NCBI GenBank assembly: GCA_964017185.1 | Contig: OZ024879.1 | Location: forward strand, 27,624,956 to 27,688,955 | DNA: 64,000 nucleotides | Origin: Rugalucina vietnamica | Taxonomy: Eukaryota; Mollusca; Bivalvia; Lucinida; Lucinidae | Direction of reading: 5' to 3' | In this document: one piece after another, positions 21,925-33,145 of the stretch | Numbering within the stretch: the stretch's first letter is position 1 | How the letters are laid out: every line of letters starts with the position of its first letter | Program-made: the position numbers and the translations under genes | Notes under the pieces: generated by a model | What the model saw: only the letters and a program-made list of their open reading frames with translations | What the model was told of the DNA's origin: nothing | Databases searched by the model: none

Positions 21925-23357
21925 ATGCTGGCTGCTATTGATAGTAGTCGTTGTGTGTCCGTAGTGGTGATTGTCGGTATATCTTTGTGTGTGTTTGTTA
22001 GTAGAATTATGCATTGATCAGTATGTTAAAGCTTCAGTGTGCCAAAATAGAAGTTGTGTTAAAAGACTGCATTTGTTCATTTCATTTATTTAAATTTAAC
22101 CTTAAGGACACGACATGCTTAGGATCCAGACTGTATCATGAGCATCGGTATGGTATATGGGAGACATCGCGTGAGGACATTGAAAGGGGGCCCTGGATTA
22201 CCCAGTCAAACGGTCATTCTCGCGAATCTCTCCCACTTTTCCACACCGACGATCATGACAATTAGCCCTTTTCCCCCTCTCCTTACATATTAAAGCTGCA
22301 TTTATTTCTAATTAAAACCGATACACAATTTTGAATATACAAATTTGAGTAATGTCTTAGATTTGATGATGATGATACAGTTGGTGGGTCTTTTAGATTT
22401 CTATTCTCGGTAGATAGGTCTGAAACGAGAAGAAAAAAATTAACAAAAGAACATTATAAACATATTGGCAGTATATTACGGTGTGCTATCTAAGGAAGGT
22501 GTCTTATACACGGTATCTGGGTAGTTATGCAAATAGACTGTTTCTATTTTAAGGTGTATTGAAAACTAGGTCATAGTTATTTTTGGCCTAGCTCATCTTT
22601 GCTCGGACGTGTAAAACCAGTTTATCGAGTTTGCAGCGATCAGAGGTCATTTGGTCAGTGTTCCGGTCGCGTGTGCTTAAGTTACTGTGTCATTGACCAC
22701 GTTAATGGGTTAATAGATTCTGTTTTCGTGATATATTATTGTGAAAAAGATGATAATCTTATCAGTGTCAGAGTGATAGTGAATTCATGTCGTCTTCTTT
22801 TTGGATTATTGCCGGTATTCGTCTGCGCCTTTACGAGTCGGTTGGCCGTTGTACGATCATCATCTGAAACAGGATAAAAGTAGCTGTATTATTACGTAGG
22901 TTTTGTTGTTTATTTGTTTGTGAATTTACATGTCTTATATCTTATGTCTGCAGTGGTGCTGCCTGTCATCAAAACGATAGTCCTGGCGGCAAGCAGCAAC
23001 ACAGCAGCATTTCAAACGCTGTTGAAGAAGCTTCAACAACAACGAGGCTGTATTTATAAAGTTACAGTGGTTTAGATGTTACAAAAGTGCCGTATGTACA
23101 CAGTGGTCATTCACATTAGTTTGTTTAGGGGCTAAACAGCTGTAGACCCAGGTTGATGTTTGCACAGTATTTATCAAATGCAATGTACATAGTGCACCAA
23201 ATTAATTTAACGGTTAATTAATTACTAAAATAAATAGATGGAAAATGCAATAGAAATTTACGTGGGTATTTGAAAAAGAACAAAAATGGTAAAAATTAAA
23301 ATAATAGGTTGTTTTGTTTATATTTATGTTCGAAAAAACTAAAAAATATATCTTTTT

Positions 23358-23603
23358 TATTGTGTGTGTGTGTGTGTGTGTGTTATGTTTGTATTTATGT
23401 ATGAGAGGAAAAAATATATATATATATATATACATAAAGCAGTTTTTATTTGTTAATGTTTGTGTGTTTGTTTGTGTGTTTTTAAAGTAATAGGTTGTTT
23501 TGTTTATGATTGTGTATAAAGAGTATAAATTTTTATGTGTGTGTGTGTGTGTTATGTTTGTATTTATGTATTGAGAGGAAAAAGATTAAATATATACAAG
23601 TTT

Positions 23604-23641
<38 letters not shown>
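23358..23641. repeat. (TG)n and (TA)n microsatellites in ~190-bp duplicated context
   Basis: Three TG tracts and one TA tract occur in a region where the surrounding sequence (ttatgtttgtatttatgtat, gagaggaaaaa) is itself repeated two to three times, suggesting slippage-driven segment duplication. Confidence 0.85.
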
Positions 23642-23642
<1 letters not shown>

Positions 23643-25484
23643 ATGCATGCGCATGTGTGTCTATGTGTTTTGTTTGTATTTATGTATGAGAAAAAAAAAA
23701 GATATATATAAATAAAGTTTCAATTTAAAGAAAAAAAAAGTGGTTTTTGTAAAGATTTTTTTGTTGATTGTTTGCTTTTCTGTGTTTAGATATTTGTTTA
23801 AAGTACTTTAATATGAGGTAGGCATTAATTTTCATTTTTCAAATATAGAAGTATAAGAATTTCATATTGGGTTTGGGTCCTGCGGGTCTGAAAAAAAAAA
23901 TAAAAAACACAACAACAAAAACAGCACCTTATGGTATATTACTAATCATTGTCAGAAAACAGCTTAGATCATTCTGGTAATATTCATGAGCAAAAAGCTC
24001 TGATTATATATTTATACATGCATATAGAAATATACAAATGTAAATAATACTGTAGGTCTATTATTTTATTTTCTAGCAATTATGGAAAGATAAAGAGAGA
24101 GTCACATTGAAGACACCACAACATATATGCCGAGTAGAAGCTTCACAGCGATGGATTTGTTAGCTGAGGTGATGTATGTTAAAAAATTCTGGCGGCTACT
24201 ACCAGAGTGATGAAACAACACACATATGGGCCCTGTGTTAGTATATGAAGCAGAAGTACACGTAGCATATACAGGTATAGTATATTCATGTATGTTAATA
24301 GTATAATTTTGTTTTATACTTGATGATACAGGTTTTTATCAGCATGATAATTATTATACTTGATGATACAGGTTTTTATCAGCATGATAATTATTATACA
24401 TGGGATGAAAAAAAAATCATTTATCATCTTTATTTGTTTAAGTTGAGACTTAAACGTCCCAGCCAAAAGATCTTCCTATTATGCCGGGATGGATAAAATA
24501 ATCTTTGAGAGCCATGGAAAACGCATGATGTAAAAATATACATCTATGGAATAACATGAGGCATTAAAGTATATAACTGGTTACATACATTTAATACCTG
24601 AGTCCCTACTGCAGGTGTTCCTGACTCAAAAACAAACCAGATGAAATGAGCTGTTTTTACTATTCAATAAAAGCTTATTCTGCATAAGGAACATACAGCA
24701 TACAAAGAATTTCAAAGAAGATTGTTTGACACTTAATATGCTGCATGGTCTTCATAGCAGCAAAAGATAGGTCTGTAACCGACTGTTATTTTTAATGACT
24801 TAAAATTCTGTTGGCCTTGCATTTGTTTATCATGCAGTAGGCTCAAGCAGTTTTGCATCTTGACGAAACGAAAACCAAGGTGCTAAATAAAGTCTCTGCA
24901 TGCAAATGCTAGGCTGAAATAGATGGCCCATACTTAGACAACCTTGCTTTCAAGATTGTAGAAAGCCATTTCTTTTACAGTGGATATCATTTATGGATAT
25001 AGTGATTGGAGCCCAAATGCAAAGCGTGAGCAAACCTGTTTTACTAATAGGGTTTTCCACGCTCTACATAGGTCTCCAGTTATTTCTGCTACCTTTTAAG
25101 ATAACAGAAGATATGTGAGGTGTGACATTCAATACTACAATTGGGTATTTCTGCCAGATCTCTTATAACATTTGGGAGAGAAACTGGTAGGGTGTTCCAC
25201 TTGTTAGTGTTGTTAAAGCAACTAAGTTTGGGTAGAGTAGAGTCTAAGGTAATGTCTTTACAGAGATAATAAATTCAAGTACATGTATAAAGTGTAAAGA
25301 GTTTCAGGTTAGTGAGTCATGTTATGAATACACAGTGGGTAGTGTAAATTGATGTCAAGAGTATTTCATTGGATTTAAAAAATTACTGGTGGGCATTTAT
25401 ACATGTATGTTGCTGGGGGTATAGGTAAGTTCATGTGTTTATTTGAGATGGGTATAGTTTACGTTAATACAGAGTTAATTAGTT

Positions 25485-28400
25485 TTACGTTATGTGCCAT
25501 TCATTCAAAAATTTCTCTAGTAATGAAAAGTTCTTGGTATTGTTTTGTTCCTTGTATATTTTCTGTCTCATAATTAGGTGGCTATGTAGCCAAGGTTCAA
25601 TGTCAACCTGCTTGTTGTTATGTAGCCAGTGTTTATATATGGCATGAAAGATGTAAGAGAGTAGATTATTCAGAGGTCCATAAGCTGGATATACTATTTT
25701 ATGGCCAAAGAGAAGTGTTTTATAGGTGAGTTTCAAGGCGAAGCCAATTTTTTCAAAAATCTGATTTAGTTTGAGGATCAAAGGTTTAAGTCTTGGACAC
25801 AATAAAAACATATGGTTATAATTTTCAACAGAATGACAACCAAATCTACAATACTGAGAGTCTGATAGCTTCCATTTATGCAGATTTTCTTGAGATGGAA
25901 GGATCTTATGAATAAGTTTATAGTGAAATTCTGACAGTTTTTTATCTACTTGTGTTTGTATTCGTAGCTTCCATATCTCACACCATGTTGGTTTATTGGG
26001 GATCACATCATTCCAGTATTTCTCTATATAGGACTTTTCTTTTATTTTATTTGTTAATATGGTATAATAATCTTTAATTTTTGCGGGTAGGTCAAAAATG
26101 TGTTTTCGCTCACACAAAATGAAAGGTTTCATGTCCTTTTTGACTTTCAAATTCATATCTACATTTTTTAAGCTGTTTTTCCATGCTTGAGGGATGGATT
26201 TCAAAATTGTGGCATATTCAATTAGCCAGTTTGCTCTATTACATCCTTGCATTTGATTAAATATATCCTTACTGCTTTTTAGATTTCCAGTTTCGTCTAA
26301 CAAATCATCGATGAAGTTAATGTTACTTTTATGCCAGTTCTTATAAAATAATGTTTTATTTTTTGTTTGTATAAATTTATTGCCCCACAAAAGTTGTTTT
26401 CTGATTTCAGCTACACTCTGAGGTGCTTTTGAGCCTCCACCACATGAATGCCAGCTGAGGATAGCCTCCTTATAGAATTGAGGGAGTTTTAAAGGTAAGT
26501 GGGTTTCTTTTTCTACATTCATACACATTAATAAGTTAAGTACAGACTGATCCATGTAAGTTTTAGGAAGTATCGTCCATGTTTCATTTTTACTCTCATA
26601 TAATCTTTGGCACCATACTGCTTTTGCAGCTGTACAAAATGATTTAAGATCTAACATTTTCAAGCCACCTTTATTTAAGTCATTTATTAAAACTTTTCTG
26701 CATATTTTGTCTCTGGTGTATTTCCAGACAAAACTGTATAATTCCTTGTTTATTTCATTAATAGCCCACTTAGGGATACATATAGAGGAAACTAAATAAA
26801 CAATTTGTGACAGTGGAAGTGTCTTAACAATAAGAATTCTTCCTTGCATTGAAAGATCTCTGTATTTCCATTTGTTTAGTATTTTTTTGACATTTTCTAC
26901 TTTACTTCTCCAGTTTTTTTCCTCAATTTCTTTTTTATTAAACCCAAAATGCACACCCAGTGCCTTTACCACCTCATTTTTCCAGTTAATATCAGCAAAG
27001 TTGTCCCCCCTATTTTTACCTCTGCCTAACCATAACCCTTCTGTTTTCTCCATATTAAGTTTTAAGCCTGTGACTTTTCCAAATTCTTTGATTACATGTA
27101 GACAGTTTTTTACAGCTTGTTCATTTTTGAGAAATACAGTTGTATCATCTGCTAGTTGAGCAATTTGAATATATCTTTTTTCTTCTTTTACTTTAATTTC
27201 AAGACCATCATTGGTGTTTTTTCGAATCTGGTTTCCTAGGATTTCTACAACCAATAAAAAGAGCAGTGCACTTAATGGACAGCCTTGTCGAATGCCCCTC
27301 TGTATTTTAAAGGGTTTTGATGTCCATCCATTATTTGATAGGCATGCTTCTGCATTATTATAGATAGTTTTAACCCACTTAATGAAAGAGTTCCCAAAGT
27401 TGAATTTTTCTAAAGTTGCATGTAAAAAAGTATGATTTACAGTGTCAAAAGCTTTTTGAAAATCAAGGAAGACAACTGCTCCTTCTATGTTATCTTGTTC
27501 AAAGTGATTGATTACATCTTGAATGAGTCTAATGTTATAAGCTATATTTCTTCCCTTAATGTATCCATTTTGGTCAGTATGAATTACTTGTTTAATGACA
27601 GTCTTTAAGCGGTTGGCTAATACATGTGCTAAAATCTTGTAGTCAGTGTTTAAAAGGCTAATAGGCCTCCAGTTTTTCAGAAGCTGTTTATCATTTTTCT
27701 TAAATATTAGTGACAGTATGCTTCTTTTTTGGGTTGGGGACAGTTCTCCAAGTTCATATGCATTATTTAGTGATTCTATTAATATCGGATGTAATTCTGT
27801 CCAGAAATTTTGGTAAAATTCTGCAGGAATCCCATCACTACCTGGGGACTTATTACTTTTCATTGCCTGTAAGGCTAATTCACATTCCTGCATGGTAATT
27901 TTCCCTTCAAGGCAGTTTGATTCATCATCACTTAATGTTTTTGGGTGACTTGCATTTTGTAAATATGTTTTTATTTCCTGTTCAGTTATATTGTCATTCT
28001 TGTAAAGGTTTTCATAGAATTTATAGCCTTCATCCATGATATCTGCATCGGAATGAGTAAGTGAGCCATCCTCCTTCTTAAGTTTCCTTATAGTGTTTTT
28101 TGATATGTTTTGTTTTTCTAAATTAAAAAAGAATTTAGTGCTTTTTTCGCCTTCTTCAACCCATTTTGCTCTGCTCCTGATCTGTGCACCTTTATTGCTT
28201 TCATTTACTAAATTATGTAAATCATTGATTAGTTCATCTCTTTCAGCTTGTTTATTTCTATTATAGTTTGAGTTAATAACTTCTTGTTCTTTGGCTTGTA
28301 CCCTATCTTCAAGTTCTTTTATTACATTTTTTCTAACTTTTTGTTTATATTTGCAGTAGGAGATGGTAAATTCTTTTATTTTGATTTTGCAAATTTCCCA

Positions 28401-28905
28401 TACAAACTGCTTAGAGATATTTTTGTACTCATCTTGTGTTTTTGTTAGGAGACTTTTAATATTATCATTATAAGTTTTATCTGCTAGAATACTGGTATTT
28501 AGTTTCCATCTTCCAGGGCCTCTAGTTGATGTATCAAAGTCCATGAACAAAGTCACACATTTATGATCTGATTTTACACCAGGTATGATAATATTTGTTT
28601 TTTGTACATTATCCAAAAGGTCAGTTGAGACTAAGAACTTATCTAAGCGGCTTATATCTTTGTATGTAAATTGCTTTCTGTTAGGATGCATTTGTCGCCA
28701 GACATCATTTAAGTTTTTTGTATCCATGAGATTTTTATATGTAACAGAGCTCACATCTTTTGTTTTAGTTTTATTGTGTCTATCTAGCTCATTTTCAGTA
28801 GAGTTCAAATCCCCACCTATTATTAAGTGACTCTCATCATGTGCAAATCTATCTATCCATTTTTGAACTTTGGAAAAAAAGGTTTTTCTATCATTGCTAT
28901 TGTTC
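25485..28905 (-). CDS. LINE ORF2: endonuclease remnant and reverse transcriptase
   Basis: About 1,140 codons are open without interruption. In order: the C-terminal half of an APE-type endonuclease (HLIIGGDLNSTENELDRHNK, SRLDKFLVS, GVKSDHKCV), a linker (AKWVEEGEKSTKFFFNLEKQ), RT motifs NWRPISLLNTDYKILA, VFLDFQKAFDTVNH, GIRQGCPLSALLF and LADDTTVF, then a C-terminal domain with a CCHC-like segment (CRFGCHSVENYNHMFLLC). The protein would nick DNA and prime reverse transcription at the nick. The missing endonuclease N-terminus makes it defective. The motifs match the L1/Tx1 group. The frame continues upstream into gypsy gag codons, so the ORF reported from 29,018 is a chance fusion across the insertion joint. 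Confidence 0.85.
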
Positions 28906-28955
28906 GGATTTTTGAAGTTGAAATTTTCCGGCGGCGCAACTTGGAAAGTCGCCAT
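28906..28955 (-). pseudogene. Gypsy gag, first codons (severed by the LINE)
   Basis: The minus-strand ATG at 28,955 begins the gag of the enclosing gypsy element (MATFQVAPPENFNFKNP). The coding sequence stops at the LINE insertion and resumes at 21,227, where the next residues fit a gypsy capsid N-terminus. The start is supported by its place downstream of the LTR and primer site and by the match across the duplication. Confidence 0.8.
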
Positions 28956-29141
28956 GATGATAATTCCAAAGAAGAATAATAAAATCACTTTCAACATTGA
29001 TTTTGAGCCTGATTTCACATTTGATCACGAATATTTGACAGAACTTATAATGCATATATCTTTACACTAACACTTGAAACTTTTTATTTATTCCAAATTT
29101 ATCACATAATATGAATGCTTATTAATTATTAATGCTTATTT

Positions 29142-29315
29142 GACCGGTCCCGATAGCGTAATGGTTAGAGCGTTCGCTTCGGAAGCGGGAGGCGCGGGTT
29201 CAAATCCGGGCCGCGTCATACCAAAGACGTTAAAAATGGTACCAGTGGCTACCTTGCTTGGCGCTCAGCATTAATAAGGCAAGCACTGGCTTCTCTTCTC
29301 TCTCTCAAAAAAAAA
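29142..29315 (+). mobile_element. tRNA-derived SINE (family 2) in the gypsy leader
   Basis: The head is tRNA-like with the A-box-type sequence tagcgtaatggttagagcg, an anticodon-like loop cttcgga and the B box gggttcaaatcc. The body contains 'ccttgcttggcgctcagcat', a segment I recall from invertebrate SINE cores. It ends in a CT-rich stretch and A9. No clear target duplication was found. It is not called a tRNA gene because the acceptor and T stems do not pair. Confidence 0.7.
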
Positions 29316-29634
29316 GATAACTTCAATGATGGGAGCTCCATGTAATACTCTGTTTATGAGGTGTTTGGAGTACTTGGCAGATTCAGATTCAGAATTCCAT
29401 AATTTACACTGGCACTAATTTCACATAATTTTTATTCTTTAATGCTTTATCCATTTAATAACACTTGATGGAAAAACACACAAAAAATTAAGAATTCCTT
29501 TTATTATTCCACTCTGAAGCAGCTACAAAACTTGTCGATCCGTCTGTGATAATTCCAAATTTCACGACTTTTTTGACAGTTTCTCCGTAACTTGCACAGG
29601 TAGATGACGGTTGGTCTTAATTAGTAAATTAATA

Positions 29635-29647
29635 ACTTCTGACACCA
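29635..29647 (-). promoter_or_regulatory. Primer-binding site, tRNA-Leu type
   Basis: The minus strand reads TGGTGTCAGAAGT directly after the 5' LTR. This is the complement of the tRNA-Leu(CAA)-type 3' end ACTTCTGACA plus CCA, as known from animal tRNAs. Confidence 0.8.
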
Positions 29648-29858
29648 TATTGTATTGTTGGATGGTCAATAATTAAATGAAAGCATGGTTTCTTAATCAC
29701 TAATTTTAATGATGCTAGATGTTGCAAGCACAATGATCTAAACACAAGTGAGTTACGTTTTACTCGAAAAAGTATTTAAGAGGCAAAGTCCCAAAGCAGC
29801 AGGTGAACGCTCTACCATAAACTATCCAAAAAAAATGGTGAGTATGCATTATACAACA
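29648..29858 (-). repeat. 5' LTR of the minus-strand gypsy element
   Basis: It pairs with 16,225-16,428. Relative to that copy it has about six substitutions and a 7-nt insertion (gcattat) near its outer end. On the minus strand it starts TGTTGTAT and ends ATACAATA directly at the primer site. Confidence 0.88.
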
Positions 29859-29863
29859 TTATC

Positions 29864-30119
29864 TATATATTGTTGCAAGTTTATTGTCTTATTAATATTA
29901 GAAATTGTATGATACGTTTTTATTCATAAAAAATGATGCCTAAAGAATCCAAGTACAATCCCAATGCATCATATAACCCCAATACCAATCATACCAAAAA
30001 ATAATATTGAACTAGTAAAACAAACAATTTATGTTAACACAAATGTTAACACAAAACAGATGACCATTTCCCAGTAACGTTTCCCGCTTTATTTCAAAAC
30101 TATCAAAATCCAACATACA
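29864..30119. other. Intergenic, nothing recognised
   Basis: AT-rich sequence with no ORF, repeat or motif I can support. Confidence 0.4.
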
Positions 30120-32565
30120 CACCAATGAACAGTGGACTACATGGCTTCATTCATCATTTGACTGGTGGCAGTGTCAATTAAACTATGGTGTTTTGTGTGC
30201 CACTGCAGGTTGTGGAGTAAGTTATAAATCAAGATCATCTACAAAACACATCAGGACTAATTAAAACAGTATATACATTTCATGTTTATTATTGTATTTC
30301 TGCTATCTTAAAAGAACTGAGGTCATCTTTACCAACAGATGCATCATTCTGTTATTACAAAAACCCATACGACAAAGCAGTCCACCAAAAAACATGCAAT
30401 GAATTTGATGTTTCGCCTACTATTGGATTGGCGTCAAAAATTATAACCCAGTTTTAAATGCTCTGGTCTTGGAGAATTTACACAATACTTTAAACCAAGT
30501 GGAAAATACAGACAGGAACATCGAAGTAATGGTCTTTTCTTCAATCCAATTGACAGAATAGTCTATACAAGAGATATAGGTGAAGCATGGACAATGTTTA
30601 TATTAAACAAATCAGAAGGCTTCACAAAAGCAGGTATTGAACGATTTAACGAAAGTATTAGAATGTTTGTATGGCCACTATTAGGAGCACAATCCCGAAC
30701 ACGTGTAGAAATACTAAACATAGGCACAGGAATTGATGCTCAAAACAATTCGTAGCATTCGTTTAAAAAGCTATTAATAGTTCAATCGATTTGCCTAATC
30801 AAATATCAAGATATCAAGATGTATTGAAATATGCAAGTAGTAAAGTTAATTACACATATGGACTTGGTTTATATATGTCTCCTAGCGATATGATATTACA
30901 AATTAACACTATTTCAGGATATTATTATAGAAATGATGAATTCCTGCCAATATATGAACAATACAAATCTAAACAATTATCTTCTAAAGACATTGTGCAA
31001 ATTCTTTTGACTTCAGAATATACAAGCCCCATAATAGCCAGAACCATACCCACATCTGTTGAAAACAACTGTACATTCATTGTTGATACAAAGGCAATTG
31101 GAAATTGGAAAGACCTGCTTGCTGATGATACTGGAGCATGGACTGTAATTGGTAGAAAGGTTTTGTTTGTTGAATTTGATGGCAGTGATTGTATCATAAC
31201 ACAAGATAGGGAACCTGGAAGCGATTTTCAGTTAGTAAGAAATTTCCATAGGAATGATTCCTCTAAAGATTTTCATAGGGTAATAGTAGTGTTACAATCA
31301 CTTTGTGACAAGACAATTCTCGCTTTATGTCTGGTACAATATTACTTTGATAATGAAAAACACCCTATAGTGGTGAAACCCAACGGCAACAGTAAGCAGT
31401 CAAAGGCATATATGAGGACACAATACAGTGTAATGGACAAAATAAAACGACGTATTACTTCTCAGTCCCCAAAAGAGGTTGTTCACACAGTTATAGAGTC
31501 TATCGGAGGCACAGAAAAAAATCAAATCTTGTGGCGAAAAGGTTATAGACAGGCCGCAGGTAAAAAACCTTTAAGCGGAAATCAGAGGATTCAACAGATA
31601 TATTGCTGGTTACAGAGATGTATAAAAAAGAAAAAAAAAGACACATCAAAAACGTTTATACGTAATCTGACAGTGAATCCGGAATTTACTGTTGTCTTGA
31701 CTGACCAGCAACTACTGGACATAGAGCGGTTCTGTATAGATCCAAGACAATTTTGTGTTCTCGCAGTTGACACAACATTCAACCTTGGAAACTACTACAT
31801 CACGATGACAACTTATAGACATTTACAGTTGCTAACCAAACAGAAGACCCACCCAGTCATGATTGTACCTGTTTTGCTCCACCAGCAAACATTGCAGATT
31901 AGTTACATCAAGCTGCCATCCGCAATGTTAGAGTTAAGGCCAGCATTGAGAGACATGGTGGCTTAGGCACAGACGGAGAAAAGAAGAATTTGTATGATGC
32001 CTTTGTGAGCCTAAATCCAAATGTGACACACCTTTTATGCGACATTAACATGCGTGATAATGTCAAGTCAAAGCTGGGTGATTTGGGCATGCCGCAAGAT
32101 GTCCGGACAAATATTTTGAATGACATATTTGGTAGGCAAGTAGGCGAAACGAAGGTCAAAAGACTGATTGACTCGGAATTTGAGGCGACGCACAGGGACA
32201 TTATTGCAGAATAGGATCAACTTCAGCCATCCGACAAGATTGTCCAGTTTGTGAAATACTTCAACGACAAGAAGGTTAAGAGGATTCGCTCCTCAATGAC
32301 AGCAGATGTGAGATCGCGATGTGGATTAGGATACCCACCAGCTCCATTTACGCAAAACGCTAATGAGTGCATGGATAAAGTATCAAAACAAAGGAGCGCC
32401 GGAGAGCCAGCAAGACTCACTGCTAAGGATTTTATCAGTAAGTTAAAAACATTAGTTGGACGACAAGATGAAGAAGCATTCTTAGCCATGCTTGGTCAGA
32501 GAGAGAAGACACAAGCACCAGGCTATGGATACACTGCACAGACACTTTTGCGCCAGATAAGTTGA
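30120..32565 (+). pseudogene. Multi-frame transposon relic with a MULE-like DDE region
   Basis: The coding sense is scattered over all three plus frames. First, 30,290-30,470 and 30,470-30,750 (GLFFNPIDRIVYTRD, then ERFNESIRMFVWPLLGAQSR); second, the 391-codon frame 30,791-31,966; third, one frame from about 31,960 to 32,565 broken by a single TAG at 32,212. The latter part has a transposase-like order: FCVLAVDTTFNLGNYYI (possible first Asp), LGTDGEK (possible second Asp) and HLLCDINMRDN, then YTQNANECMDK... as APFTQNANECMDK. This recalls the MULE-type DDE fold, but I am not certain of the superfamily. A frameshift near 31,920 and other breaks make it inactive. Confidence 0.5.
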
Positions 32566-32772
32566 GGAAACAAAGAAAAGCTCCTTGAAAATAAATCACA
32601 ATTCCTTCACTGTAAACTTGTCATAAGTTTCTATAAATTGAAGAAATGGGTTCTATTATACATCAGGTAATTGTTTAGTTAATCTCTGTTTTCTGATTGC
32701 TGTATTTTCCATGAAATTTATAACTTCAGGTAAAATTGTACATGAGTCCAAGAGCAATCAGCTGTTTTGGTT

Positions 32773-33145
32773 CAATACTGTTAATTTCATATTTCTGGTG
32801 CAAGATTTAAACTCTTTGTCACAGTTACTTGTAAGAAATGAAAATGGAATTTGTTTATAAGTGTCTCAATCTATATAGTTCTATGTTCTGTACAAATACT
32901 TGATATACTGTCTGTGTAATACTAAAGCATGCAACCAAGTAAGAACAAAGGTTTTGATGTCATTATTTCATATCGGCTTTGTTCATATAAGTTGATACTG
33001 TTCTTATCCATTCCATCCATTTGAATAAAATGTTTCACTTTTGTGCATTGTGAATCATGACCGCAATTAAATGTCACAGGCTAAAGTATAAATAGATCAA
33101 GGAAGTTGCTAATACTTGCTTGCATCCATATTTGTCTGTCATTTA
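32773..33145. repeat. Direct repeat, left copy
   Basis: It matches 35,110-35,460 with scattered substitutions and two small gaps (4 and about 16 nt). It starts caatactgttaatttcatat and ends tttgtctgtcattta. It contains AATAAA (within tgaataaaatgtttc). It follows the transposon relic and may be its 3' end. No TG...CA termini are seen. Confidence 0.85.

Larger units (their letters stand above)
21273..25484 (-). other. Long 3' region of the LINE, microsatellite-rich, no gene
   Basis: No gene is recognised. Simple repeats include (TAA)n at about 21,546-21,592, further (TAA)n to 21,685, (GAA)n then (GAT)n at 21,851-21,924, (TG)n at about 23,358-23,382, 23,537-23,552 and 23,611-23,640, and (TA)n at 23,412-23,433. 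A 44-bp tandem duplication (acttgatgatacaggttttt) lies at about 24,317-24,400. A possible tRNA-independent unique stretch at 22,000-23,100 contains only short unconvincing ORFs. Confidence 0.6.
21228..28905 (-). mobile_element. L1/Tx1-like LINE, 5'-truncated, inserted in gypsy gag
   Basis: Perfect 14-bp target duplication ggatttttgaagtt at 21,214-21,227 and 28,906-28,919. The 3' end on the minus strand is a 45-nt poly(A), seen as poly(T) at 21,228-21,272. The intact ORF2 occupies 25,485-28,905 and the 5' end is cut inside the endonuclease domain. About 4.2 kb lies between the ORF2 stop and the poly(A), unusually long for a LINE 3' UTR and full of microsatellites. Part of it may be a separate older insertion or a 3' transduction. 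Confidence 0.88.
16225..29858 (-). mobile_element. Ty3/gypsy LTR retrotransposon with nested insertions
   Basis: The element reads right to left: 5' LTR 29,648-29,858, tRNA-Leu primer site, gag start at 28,955, pol to about 17,419, polypurine tract, 3' LTR 16,225-16,428. The 5-bp target duplication is TTATC (16,220-16,224 and 29,859-29,863). The LTRs differ by about six substitutions and one 7-nt indel over about 204 bp, so it is older than the 14.2-kb element. It hosts a 7,678-bp LINE in gag, a 634-bp LINE fragment near its 3' end and a SINE in its leader. Without these it would be about 5.1 kb, a normal size. Frameshifts in RT and integrase disable it. Confidence 0.88.

Noticed and set aside
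21805-22014. Poly-serine protein
   Set aside because: It is simply GAA/GAT microsatellite translated on the minus strand.
29142-29216. tRNA-Arg(TCG)-like gene
   Set aside because: The A and B boxes and an anticodon-like loop are present, but the acceptor and T stems do not pair and a SINE body with an A-tail follows directly.
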